Source: Actinomortierella ambigua
Taxonomy: Eukaryota > Mortierellomycota > Mortierellomycetes > Mortierellales > Mortierellaceae
Direction: 5' to 3'
DNA length: 47,250 bases
NCBI GenBank assembly: GCA_016098155.1
Contig: JAAAJB010000258.1
Coordinates: 1-47,250, forward strand
The stretch's first letter is position 1. The number at the start of each line of letters is the position of its first letter. Both the position numbers and the translations under genes were made by a program. The notes under the pieces are model-generated. The model saw nothing but the letters and a program-made list of their open reading frames with translations. It ran no database searches and was not told where the DNA came from. This document shows, one piece after another, positions 21,805 to 31,343 of this stretch.

Positions 21805-22023
21805 GTCTGGAAGTCTTTGAAGGGGTTGAGAGATGATAGGGAGGAATGAAGGGGGAGGGGAGGAGGAAGATGACCTGAAAGAAAGAAAAAACAAGAAGGG
21901 TACGATGGAGTAAGGCTTTTATGAAGGAGTAGAGGTTGTGGGGGACAAACTTTATTGATGCTCCGTGTGCAGACAGGTTTACCTGGACAAAGTTTTGGAT
22001 ACAAAACTCGGAAATTTGTTGTA

Positions 22024-22058
<35 letters not shown>

Positions 22059-23650
22059 CCAGGGTGAGAGAAGCTCCATCCTCGTGCGCTGACGAATTCC
22101 ATTGGGGTATTGTGATGCCGCTAGTCACGAGTGTTTGAGGATGGCCTTTGGTCATAGTTGGGAGTCAATTCTGACAAGGGCTCGTACAAAAGTCTGGAAG
22201 GAAATAAGAATACAACCCTAAACTTTCTCTCAGACTAACTCCACAAAGGTTGTGTGGGAGAGAGTGTGGGAGTGGGCGTTTTTCAGAAGCCTGTGCCTGT
22301 TGGTGTACACAGTACACTGTTTACGTTTGTTGTCGCTCGGAGAGGGATAGCTATTAGAGTACAGACTGTACTTCACACCTGTACCACCTTTGGAGACTTT
22401 GGCCATCTGACGGTCATGGCAGGGATTGGTGAGACAGCTGCTGCGTACGGAAGACGCATCTAGCCACACACATCTTGCTCCGTGAGTCCTGGATGTGTTT
22501 CTATTTCTTAGAAACAGCTGATTCAAATGGAGCGCCTCGCCGATGTCTATCTTCTCAGGAGGGCTATGCCAACCTTCAGGAGTCGAGGGGGCGGGGACAT
22601 CGACCAACCAACATCCCGAACCTTGCTTCCCCGTCTTCCCTATCGGAGTGAGTAATCCCTCTTAGCCCCTTGTCGGCTAACACCCCAGAATTGCATTCAC
22701 CCCCCAACCCCTGTCTAGCAGCCTAGATGAAGCTCTAACCCAAGCTGCTGAGAAGCTGGCATGGGGAACGGGGGACATAGCGATAGAGACAGCAGAAATC
22801 GTTGACAAGAAAGCCAGATGCCAGGGCTTCCAGACTTCACTCTTAGCAAGGCCCTGTCCACGACAACAATCGGCGGCACTGTCGACGAAGAGCCCCTCCC
22901 ACTACTGGTGACGCGAATTGTCGCTCCAGGTCTAGATAATGCGTCTTGGGCTATCCTTGTTTCAAAACTTGGCCGACCAACTATTCTTGGGCCGGCCATG
23001 CAAACCACTATGATATTATTTGTGGAGCAAGAGCTGGATTGAAGGGATCGATTTGTCGTTTGTAGTTGGACACCCGTAGAATAGTCTATTGATCTTCGCT
23101 CACGCGTAGAGCTGCCCTTTTGAGGGTGTGTAGAAAGACCCAAGTGGCACATAAATGCTTCACATTCACCTTCGAGTATCCCTCCATGAGCCATGGGACC
23201 TTTGTGATAGGCTGCAGCAGGAGAAGTGATCCCAGAATGAAAAGATCTCGCAAAACAACGATAACATTTATTCCTAGCTTATATACTGTTTGATGACAAT
23301 GTGGTATTCCTTACGCCCTTGCTTGCTGTCTACATCCCTAGATCCAAATCCCGAAGCATTCCTCCACAAAACCAAATCAACATCCACCTCCAAATATCAA
23401 CCACACTCCTCCTCCCTCACCACCAAATCAACCCACCTCCACTTGACCATCCACTACCTCCTGTCCTGTCCATCCGCCACCTTCACTCCTACCTACCCGA
23501 CCATCAACACCAACCACCTTTCTTCCCAAAATAAACTACCATCACATGACCATATCTATCTCCGTTCCCGCCCACAGCTCCACTGCTACCCACCCGGTAG
23601 CTCTACTACACCAACAACACCCCATTGAATCAAAAAAAAAAAAAAAAAAA
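21805..23650. other. Upstream region of the MFS gene and gene-poor DNA
   Basis: Nearest the MFS start (21805-22100) this is its promoter and 5' UTR, including a CT repeat. A minus-strand frame at 22715-23194 (159 aa) is open opposite a plus-strand frame at 22818-23042. Neither has recognisable domains or splice support, and I do not call a gene. From 23300 to 23600 the DNA is CA/CC-rich; a run of about 19 A residues (from 23632) precedes the minisatellite. Confidence 0.4.
22027..22054. repeat. (CT)n microsatellite upstream of the MFS gene
   Basis: About 14 CT units, some 220 bases upstream of the MFS start codon. Read on the gene's own strand it is a GA tract. Confidence 0.9.
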
Positions 23651-24262
23651 CCACCACCACCATCTTCATCACCACCATCACCACCATCACCACCATCATC
23701 ACAACCAACATCACAACCATCATCACAACCCTCATCAAAACATCACCATAACCCCCATCACAACCATCATCAAACCATCATCATCAACCAACATCACAAC
23801 CCTCATCAAAACCATCATCGTAACCATCATCACAACCAACATCACAACCCTCATCATAACCCTCATCATAACCCTCATCACAGCCATCATCACAACCCTC
23901 ATCAAACCACCATCATCAACCCTCATCACAACCAGCATCACAGCCATAATCCTCAACCCTCGTCATCAACCCTCATCCTCAGCCCTCATAACAACCCTCA
24001 TCACAGTCATCATCGTCAACCCTCATCACAACCCTCATCACAACCCTCATCACAACCCTCATCACAACCCTCATAACAATCCTCATCACAACCATCATCA
24101 CAACCCTCATCAAAACTATCATCATCAACCCTCATCATAACCATCATCACGACCCTCATCACAACCCTCACCAAAACCCTCATCAACAATCATCACAACC
24201 CTCCATAATCATCATCATCACAGCCATCATCATCATCATCACCATCACATAATCATTATCAC
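23651..24262. repeat. CATCA/CAACCCTCATCA minisatellite
   Basis: About 610 bases of degenerate short repeat. The left end is CAC/CAT trinucleotide; the centre and right are runs of a 12-base unit, TCATCACAACCC, mixed with shorter CATCACAAC and CATCATCAT variants. At 24012-24080 the 12-mer is nearly perfect for several copies. All plus-strand frames read as His/Asn/Pro- or Ser/Gln-rich strings, which follows from the repeat and is no evidence of coding. Confidence 0.9.
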
Positions 24263-25031
24263 CACATAACTCAATAAATACTTCCAAGCACAATCAGTTT
24301 GCGTTTTTGTTGTTAAACGGAGGAAGACGCGCTGAAGCTCCTCACTTTTCTCTATCTCTCTATCTCTCCCTTGTCTCCTCCTGTATTTGAAACAATAGTC
24401 GTCGTGTCACACCATGCTTCCACCCTAGCTTGTTCACCTCTTTTTTTTTCGTAGCACATTAGGAGCACTAGCGTCGAAAGCACCTTCAGAGAGAGAACAG
24501 GGTCTTCTGAATAGATCCTCTGAGCCTCGATGAAAATGATGGCGCTTTTATTGACTTTGCAGAATCTGTAAGATAATGGAGGAGAGGGTGGTCCCCGTGT
24601 CCTATGTCAGGTCAAAATTGAAGCTGGGTGAGTGGTGATGGTTGACAACCTTATGTCATGCAACCTAAAATGTGTTAAGGTGCAGCGGGCTGTGGACCCC
24701 CCCCTGTTGCTCCTTCTGGAGTGCATCTGAAGTTTCCGACACCCCATTCCCCACCCGTTCCACCCACTTACAGACTTACCAACTCACTCGCTCACCTACT
24801 CATCTATTCACTCACTCAATTACTCATGCACTTACCCACTCTTGCTGAGGTGGGTGTGCGGGGTGAGAGGGATGCTGGCCATGGCGTTGACTCTGGAGTC
24901 CTGCCAAGGGCAACAGACAGCCCTTGACTGCGATAAAAAGCTCTTCAGAGCCGACATATCGAACAACCAGTCAAAAATCGTACGACCAACCGAGGTGACA
25001 TGTCCATGCAACCTCATCATCCCATTCCAAC
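24263..25031. other. Intergenic DNA between minisatellite and the first two-domain family gene
   Basis: No supported gene. A run of CTCAC/ACTCA-like pentamers lies around 24770-24840. The right end should hold the promoter of the gene starting at 25032; I see no clear TATA element. Confidence 0.4.
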
Positions 25032-25772
25032 ATGAGCAAATCAAGCAAATTCGTTGATGCCCCTCCGGCCTATAGCCCTCTCCCTCCAGCCGCACGGATG
25101 CAAGGCAGCGTGTGCTGTATCTCGCTCGACTCCACCGACCGGCTTCGCTTGGTGGGATGCTCGCCCCAGCTCGTCGAACCTATCCGTGACACAGTCAAGG
25201 CCGCTTGGGGCGAAATCCAGGTCGAGTCACTCGTTGGTGGTGCCTACGAGTTTAAACTACTTGGAAACCCTTGGGCCGGCCAGGGTAAGAGCTCCGTGTC
25301 CTCTCGGCGTCTGGTGATGGCCGTCCTGTGCACCATGGCCAAACAAGGGTGGAGCCTTAGCCTGGCATCTAATTCTAGTAAGATCGATCTTGACAAGGAC
25401 ACGCTCTACTTTGAGAGGGCCACCCCAGACCCCAACATCCGGCTGGCGGCCGTGTCCTTCAACATGGTAGACCGCATCCGTGTGATTGATATGCCCAGCC
25501 TGGTGCCGTTTGTCAAGTCGGCCATTGTGGCTCAATGGGAGCCTGGAATCGACGCCGAGCGTATCTACTATGAAGCCCATGAGTTCAAGTTGGTTGGCTT
25601 CCCGTGGCATCCCCGCTACAACGAGGAGGCTGTCATGTCTCGCATGCTGTGTGCCCAGATCTTTGCCAACTTGAGGGCTCAAGGTTACATTCTCTACGGT
25701 TCACTCAATAGCAGTTTTGCAGCTGCTGGTCTCGACACCTGGATCTTTCGTTGTCGCGAGCCATCGGCCTAG
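25032..25772 (+). CDS. Uncharacterised two-domain protein with EFKLxGxPW motifs (paralog 1)
   Basis: Intronless, 246 aa from MSKSSKFVDAPPAYSPLPP. The N-terminus has a PPAY motif and prolines. Two copies of one domain follow: copy A (about residues 27-130) and copy B (about 138-243). Each begins with an SL/SFN segment and DRxR(L/V), then a tryptophan helix (AAWGEIQ, AQWEPGI), the motif EFKLLGNPW (73-81) or EFKLVGFPW (184-192), a helix with SRRL or SRML, then GWSLSLASNSSK or GYILYGSLNSS, and a closing DTLYFER or DTWIFR. I recall similar motifs in uncharacterised fungal proteins but know no function, and no catalytic site or signal peptide is evident. It is closely related to the gene at 45219. 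Its 3' end converges on the PPR gene 161 bp away, with AATAAA at 25872. Confidence 0.85.
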   Translation: MSKSSKFVDAPPAYSPLPPAARMQGSVCCISLDSTDRLRLVGCSPQLVEPIRDTVKAAWGEIQVESLVGGAYEFKLLGNPWAGQGKSSVSSRRLVMAVLCTMAKQGWSLSLASNSSKIDLDKDTLYFERATPDPNIRLAAVSFNMVDRIRVIDMPSLVPFVKSAIVAQWEPGIDAERIYYEAHEFKLVGFPWHPRYNEEAVMSRMLCAQIFANLRAQGYILYGSLNSSFAAAGLDTWIFRCREPSA

Positions 25773-25871
25773 TGACACACGACCTTCCATTTTTCCCCCA
25801 CAGAATAGACTCGGCTCCGTGTTCTATCATACCCTGCTATCACCATTGTTTTCATATAACCCCCCTCATAA

Positions 25872-25877
25872 AATAAA
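25872..25877 (+). terminator. AATAAA polyadenylation signal after paralog 1
   Basis: Canonical hexamer 100 bases after the stop codon, inside the 161-bp convergent spacer with the PPR gene. Confidence 0.5.
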
Positions 25878-25933
25878 CACGTCTTGAAAGGCAGAGTTGT
25901 CGCTCCTTTTTTTCCCCTGTTTTATTCAGGCTA

Positions 25934-28519
25934 CTAATCTAGATCTGCGTCCTCGTCATCGATCGGACCGGCGATTGACGGGCGCTTGATACGAGGCAGG
26001 TACGACTCGAACCATCGCTCAAAGTCGATCAAGTCTACAGGCATTTCCTGGTCCTGAATCCGTTGCTGGGCCGATCCTGAATGGGCGCCTCGTTGGAACA
26101 AATCCACGATATCGCCACCCATCTCCTGGACAGCTCTATTGACCTCATCCATGTCGACTGCTGGCGGACTTGCTTGATTATTCTTGCCTTTTCCTTGCTC
26201 TCTTCCAAAAGATGTCTGTGTCGTAGACAACGAATCTTGGATGCGTCGATTGGCCTCTTCCGGCATCTGCTGTTTTTCAGTGTTCACCATCTTCTCGAGC
26301 ATGTCAATCAATCCACGTGTTCGACCCATCATGAGGCCTAGCTTGGTCAGCTCGCCTTTGGTCACGGCGTTGGCTCCGCTTGGCCCACGGCGTTCGAGCT
26401 CAGCATAGATCCATGATAGTACGATGGCACTGATCTTGGGTGTGGGCTTCAACATGTGGAAATCCGTCATGGCCCGAAGTGCAACATAGGCGCCGGCAGC
26501 ATCGTCTTGGCTCAGGAAGGTGCGCAGGATATTGCCATAGAGAGTCAGCGTCGGCAGGACTCCGACGATGATCATGTCGCGGAAAATCGAGCGGGGATTC
26601 AGATCGGTGGTGTGCGATTTGGAATTAGGATAGAGGTATTCTTGTCGTTTGACTGGGTATATTGCCTGTGCCTCCTTCGCGCCATCCTGTGCCACCGCTC
26701 CACTGTCGGCGAGAGATAAGCGGCGGGGCTTTGCAATCGGCTCCGTGACCAAGGCTAGAAACCGGCGGTTGTCCATTGACGTCCCGAACCCTTCGCCTCC
26801 TTCTTGTACCGACTTGTGTTGGTGGAACATGGCGTTGAACAAGCAGGAGTAAGACTCGTGGTCAAGGCCGAGATGGTCGCGGAACATGGCCTGATACAAG
26901 TGCAGGCACCGCTTGGTCATCTTTGCATGCTCGTAAGCCAACAACATCTGATTGCACAGCACGCGATCGGGCTGAAGACGATCCATAAGCATCTGCCGGA
27001 ACAAAGCCTCGGCCTCCCGTGGTCGCCGATGTCGAACAAAGGTCATGATTAGAATATGGTAACTGGTCAGGTCCGGTGCGCATCCTTCGCGCCGCATGTA
27101 GTTGAGCCACTGGATTGCACCATCCCTGTCGCCCGCCTGGCTGAATCCTCGCAGGAGAGCGTTGTGGTAGTGAAGGTTGGTCGTCGGGAGACCGTAATGG
27201 TCCATGAGATGCACGACCAACATAGCACCTTCCATATCACCCTTTTTGCAAAAGTTGACCAGGATGGACTCGAGGGTTGACGATCGAAAGACTTGCTTAT
27301 CCTGACCGGACATGCGACTGAAAATGGTTTGGAGGATTTGGGCCCGGTCGGCTCCGCTGCTGGCCTTGGAGATAGCCATACCAGCCATGATATCGAGCGC
27401 GTCCACAGTCGTCTCGACCCCCATCTTTGATAGCTCCTCGTAGACCATCTGTGCAAAGTCAACTTCCTTTGTTGTGGCACAAGTCCGAAGGATGCCTTCT
27501 GCCGTCTTGGGGTCCTCCATGGGCAATGTCCTTATGGCCACCCATAAATCGAGTGCTTTTTCCCGCTGGCCATTCAATAGAAACTGCTGTAGCAAATAGC
27601 CAAGTGTGTACTCGCTAGCCTTGGCGACGTCTTGGTACTTCTTGTCTTGAATCAGCTCCAAGGCCTTGTCCAGTCTCCCTAGACCTCCCCAGGCGCGAAC
27701 AGCGTGATTGAGCAAAATCGGATCCATCGAGACTCCAGAAGCAAGACAGCGACTGAGTTCTTGCAGGGTCTCCTCATAACGCTCCCCACGGTTCAGGGCC
27801 GACATCATATCGGAGATTTCCCATCTCGTAAACTCGCGATCCTGAGAGTGCTCGCGCTTATCGACCAGGACAGTCGTTATCCTTGCGGCCCACGTCTTTT
27901 GATCGACCTTTGTCTTTTGGGCCACTGAACTACTGAGGGTGCGGGCACGGCTAGCCTTGGCTGCGGCATTGCCGACGGTCTTGAAGTGGAGGATAATCAA
28001 TCGATACAGGTCGGGCGACATGCACGAGAGAGCCTCGTCAGACTGCCGAAGCTTCTCGTAGTATTGCCAGATAGCCTCGGGATCCTTGGACTTTTGCAAT
28101 AGCCGCTGAAGTTCACGAAACTGGGTACGGAGAGCCGGGTTGGTAGCCTCTAAGGAATCCTTGGAGAAGCGCGGCCGGAATAAGCGCCCACTGCCCCGGT
28201 TGCCACGAGTAATCAGGTCCTCGCGAGCGCGGATCGACGGATGGACTTTGGTCTCTTCCTGTACTGCCTGGGCTCCCTGGGCTCCCTGTTCTGCCATTTT
28301 CTTTTCAGCCTTGGCCTTCCTCAAGGCACGCCAGGACATTGGTTTGTGGGAAGCGACGGTGTTCGCGAGGCGGATCTGCTGTTGGTGCCGCCAGGAGGAG
28401 GCCGGTGGCAAGGGCAACGGGCGCTGTTGCAGAGTGAAGCGAGCGCAACTGGGGCAGACCGTCGAGGAGGGTCTGGTTTGAAGCAGCCGAGCCAGGCATT
28501 GGTCCCAGACTCGTTGCAT
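25934..28519 (-). CDS. Mitochondrial-type pentatricopeptide repeat (PPR) protein, 861 aa
   Basis: A single exon of 861 codons on the minus strand. The first about 75 residues are rich in Arg, Gln, Ser and Pro with few acids (MQRVWDQCLARLLQTRPSST), as expected for a mitochondrial import sequence. PPR helix pairs are clearest at about 445-550: YHNALLRGFSQAGDRDGAIQ, then SYHILIMTFVRHRRPREAEA with LFRQMLMDRLQPD, then CNQMLLAYEHAKMTKRCLHL. Weaker repeats lie at about 240-340 and near 655 (LYGNILRTFLSQDDAAGAYV). The C-terminus is acidic (DDEDADLD). PPR proteins bind organelle RNA and act in its processing, stability or translation; the specific fungal counterpart (Pet309, Cbp1, Dmr1 or another) cannot be told by eye. 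The gene is head-to-head with a second PPR gene across 238 bp. Confidence 0.85.
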   Translation of the reverse strand: MQRVWDQCLARLLQTRPSSTVCPSCARFTLQQRPLPLPPASSWRHQQQIRLANTVASHKPMSWRALRKAKAEKKMAEQGAQGAQAVQEETKVHPSIRAREDLITRGNRGSGRLFRPRFSKDSLEATNPALRTQFRELQRLLQKSKDPEAIWQYYEKLRQSDEALSCMSPDLYRLIILHFKTVGNAAAKASRARTLSSSVAQKTKVDQKTWAARITTVLVDKREHSQDREFTRWEISDMMSALNRGERYEETLQELSRCLASGVSMDPILLNHAVRAWGGLGRLDKALELIQDKKYQDVAKASEYTLGYLLQQFLLNGQREKALDLWVAIRTLPMEDPKTAEGILRTCATTKEVDFAQMVYEELSKMGVETTVDALDIMAGMAISKASSGADRAQILQTIFSRMSGQDKQVFRSSTLESILVNFCKKGDMEGAMLVVHLMDHYGLPTTNLHYHNALLRGFSQAGDRDGAIQWLNYMRREGCAPDLTSYHILIMTFVRHRRPREAEALFRQMLMDRLQPDRVLCNQMLLAYEHAKMTKRCLHLYQAMFRDHLGLDHESYSCLFNAMFHQHKSVQEGGEGFGTSMDNRRFLALVTEPIAKPRRLSLADSGAVAQDGAKEAQAIYPVKRQEYLYPNSKSHTTDLNPRSIFRDMIIVGVLPTLTLYGNILRTFLSQDDAAGAYVALRAMTDFHMLKPTPKISAIVLSWIYAELERRGPSGANAVTKGELTKLGLMMGRTRGLIDMLEKMVNTEKQQMPEEANRRIQDSLSTTQTSFGREQGKGKNNQASPPAVDMDEVNRAVQEMGGDIVDLFQRGAHSGSAQQRIQDQEMPVDLIDFERWFESYLPRIKRPSIAGPIDDEDADLD

Positions 28520-28757
28520 GACTCTTGTTGAGAATGGTGAGGGGAATGCAACATGTCACAAGCAACGAGAATATCTTCTTTGGGAGTTCGTTTCACACTC
28601 CAGGGAAAAAAAAGTGACTGCCACCGAGGATGGTAAACATTCTCTCGCCCAAAAAAGAAAAATGTGAAGCAGTGGTCCTTTCTCCCCCACTCCTTCCCTC
28701 AAGTCCCCTCACCCTTCCCTCCCGTTTCGTTCATTTGTAACCCTCATTCCCCTGACC
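28520..28757. promoter_or_regulatory. 238-bp divergent promoter region between two PPR genes
   Basis: Start codons at 28519 (minus) and 28758 (plus) diverge from here. The right half is pyrimidine-rich on the plus strand. Shared regulation of two organelle RNA factors is an inference from the layout. Confidence 0.6.
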
Positions 28758-30904
28758 ATGCTGTCACTGTTACGAGCAAGGGGGTCACCAACAAGGCTGG
28801 CTTCGGGTGGCTCATGCCCGGTCCTGTCCACTGCTTTTCGACCCACCTCCTCTTCCTCACCCTCCACACACCTCGCTCACTTTCCGGCGCCACTAACATT
28901 CCACCAGGCACAAGCATACCCATCTTCACAGCCCTACCAGCTTTTACACACGCGGGCTTGCAGTGTTCCTCAACAATTGATGTTTTCCACCCGGGTAGTC
29001 CAACCAGTTTTGTCAAAGCCATCCACCACTCTCGCCGGTCTCCAGGCACGACGTACTTTCCTCCTATCCACCACGTACCCGGCTGATCTGTTGTACAAGT
29101 TTAATCGCAGGATGGTCGGCGCCTTAAAATCGGGCAAGTCTGCCGTCGTCTTTGAGCAGGCGAGACTCCTTAAGGAACAGAATATCAAGCCAGACATCAA
29201 CACATACAACGCCATCCTCGAAGCCCATGAGCTCAACCATGATCTCAAAAACATTATGCTCCTCCTGGACGAGATGGTCGAAGTCGGCATCGAGCCCACC
29301 ATGGCCACATACAACATTGCTCTCAGGGTACTGTTGCAGACACAGCATCAAATGGCTTGCGGATAAAAAAAAAAAAGATAATGACGATAATGGTGATGAT
29401 GATAATGATAATGATGATGATGCTGATATTCATGCTCCGTGACGACTCTTTTTACTAGGCAGCGGCAATGCATGGAGAGACAGTGATGCTCAACCAGATC
29501 AAGCAGCGAATCCAGGAAGCAGGATTGAAGATGTCGGAGCTGTCATATCAGTACATTATCAAGGGTCTCTGCGTTAATCAGGAGCTGGAACACGCACTGG
29601 ATCTGCTAGGAGAGATGACGGTGCGGGTGAATGAACAAGGCCTGCCGGACGAGAATGGCAGGCCGGCCATTGATATCCGCCCGACACTGCAGAGCTTTAT
29701 GGACGTGATCAAGGTCGCATTGACGCTGCACGAGTCTGAAACAGCATATCTGGTGCTCAAGATGGCCGAACTGCAAGCTGGACTTGCCCAAATCTCTGCT
29801 ACCGTATACCTTGATGTCCTTGCCAAGACCGCTGAAGATCATGCCGTAAGTTGGTCGTCCAAGGATCTTTCTAGCATGCGTCATGAAAGGGAGGATTTTT
29901 TTTTAAATTCTTTTACTGACCTTGTGGGTTCTCTCTCTCTTTCTTTCTTCCTCTTCTTCTTCATATTGGGCTTATGAAAACTGGAATAGATCGAAGGTGC
30001 AACATATTGCTGGGCAAAGGCGGTGAAGGAGAACAAATCAACACCTGACGAAGGAATCTGCATGCTGGTGTTGAACTGTGCGGGTCGCGAAAAGGCACCG
30101 CGACTGGCGATGGATGTGATTCAGTACATGGGCGAGTCCGGGATGAAGTTTCAAGAGTACCACTTTGCACCGCTATTGCAGTCGTTTGCACTGGCGGAGA
30201 AGTACAAGTCGGCGTTCAATGTGTTGAACATCATGCGGTCATCAGGACTTCAGCCGACAGTGCTGACGGCGTCGAGCATACTAAAGGCGCTCAAGACGAC
30301 AGAGGATATTCACGATGCGATGAGCAGTCTGCACGAAATGGCGCGGGAGGGCAAGCGGATCGATGTTATTGGCTTTAATGTGATGATTGAGGCATGTTCG
30401 CGAGTGAAGGACGTGACGCTGGCGATGCAAGTTTTTAGCAAGGCGGAAGAGCTCGGTGTGGTGCCGGATACCGACACTTTCAATGCTCTGTTGTCGGCGT
30501 GTATCAGTGACAAGAACCTGGTGCAGGGCAAGAAGGTGATTGGAATGATGCAGAGCGCAGGCGTGGACCCGTCGGTAGACACGTACCAGTCGCTGATTGT
30601 GTTGTCGCTGACACAAATCAACTATGAGGACGCGTTCCTGTACCTAGAGGAGATGAAGAGCCACGACGTGATTCCATCGGAGGCAGTGTACACGCATTTG
30701 GTGCGCAAGCTGGCACGAGAGAACGACCCGAGGATCAAGTATGCGATTGAGGAGATGGAAGGGTTTGGGTACGTGATTGGCCCCAATCTGCAAGAGTACA
30801 TTGACACGGGCGGACTGAGCAACCTGGAGGAGTCGGTGCGACGGAAACAAATCCGTCAACGGCAGCGTCAACGGGCCGCATACCATAGCGGACGACAGAC
30901 ATGA
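28758..30904 (+). CDS. Mitochondrial-type pentatricopeptide repeat (PPR) protein, 623 aa
   Basis: Three exons, 28758-29327, 29459-29845 and 29990-30904, all phase 0. The N-terminal about 110 residues are Ser/Arg/Pro-rich and poor in acids (MLSLLRARGSPTRLASGGSC), a likely mitochondrial presequence. PPR repeats run through the rest: TYNAILEAHELNHDLKNIML with LLDEMVEVGIEPTMATYN (about 147-190); YQYIIKGLCVNQELEHALDL; and in exon 3 GFNVMIEACSRVKDVTLAMQ, TFNALLSACISDKNLVQGKK and TYQSLIVLSLTQINYEDAFL, each followed by a GVxP or xDVIP turn. It ends in a basic tail (RKQIRQRQRQRAAYHSGRQT). It probably acts on mitochondrial RNA; the target is unknown. Intron 1 carries an A12 run and GATAAT repeats. AATAAA signals follow directly after the stop. 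Confidence 0.85.
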
Positions 30905-30907
30905 TTG

Positions 30908-30913
30908 AATAAA
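30908..30913 (+). terminator. AATAAA polyadenylation signal of the second PPR gene
   Basis: First of three overlapping AATAAA/AATAAAA hexamers, starting four bases after the stop codon. Confidence 0.55.
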
Positions 30914-31082
30914 ATAAAATAAAAAACGACCTAGTGACTGTTCTGAGCATTGAGCAGCCCAAAAAAAAATTGCCTTGTCCAGTGGCAATGGGGTTGGAAG
31001 CACAAAGACAGACAGACGAATGAATGTCTTTGGCATTGTTTGCCTTCATCTCACTCCCTTCTTCCCCCCCCCTCCCTTCCCC

Positions 31083-31085
<3 letters not shown>

Positions 31086-31120
<35 letters not shown>
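31086..31120. repeat. (CT)n microsatellite in the ATG2 promoter
   Basis: About 17 CT units roughly 225 bases upstream of the ATG2 start, in a longer pyrimidine-rich tract with CACA-rich sequence downstream (31141-31190). It probably belongs to the promoter or 5' UTR. Confidence 0.9.
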
Positions 31121-31125
<5 letters not shown>

Positions 31126-31343
31126 CTCTCCCTTCCCTGACCACAAACACATTCACACACACATTCACATACACGCACACACGCACGCACTCTCTCACTC
31201 CATCCACCTTCACTCTCCATCCACTTTCCTTCCTTCTTTCCACTTTCTCCTTTTTTTCTACACGTCTCAGTTCAAACTTTATATCGGACCAGAAAGGTCG
31301 TCTGCTGACCTCGCTCCACAAGGCCTCTTCTGCCACTGTCACC

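Noticed and set aside
22715..23194. 159-codon minus-strand frame, overlapping a 74-codon plus-strand frame
   Set aside because: No recognisable domain, no splice context and both strands open, which suggests chance. Kept only as part of the intergenic note.
23546..24140. Long His/Asn/Pro/Ser-rich open frames in all plus frames and one minus frame
   Set aside because: They arise from the CAT/CAC/CAA minisatellite, which lacks stop codons in several frames. No start context or family signal.
23641..24262. CRISPR-like array of short repeats
   Set aside because: There are no unique spacers between repeats. Units are contiguous and degenerate, and the genome is eukaryotic.
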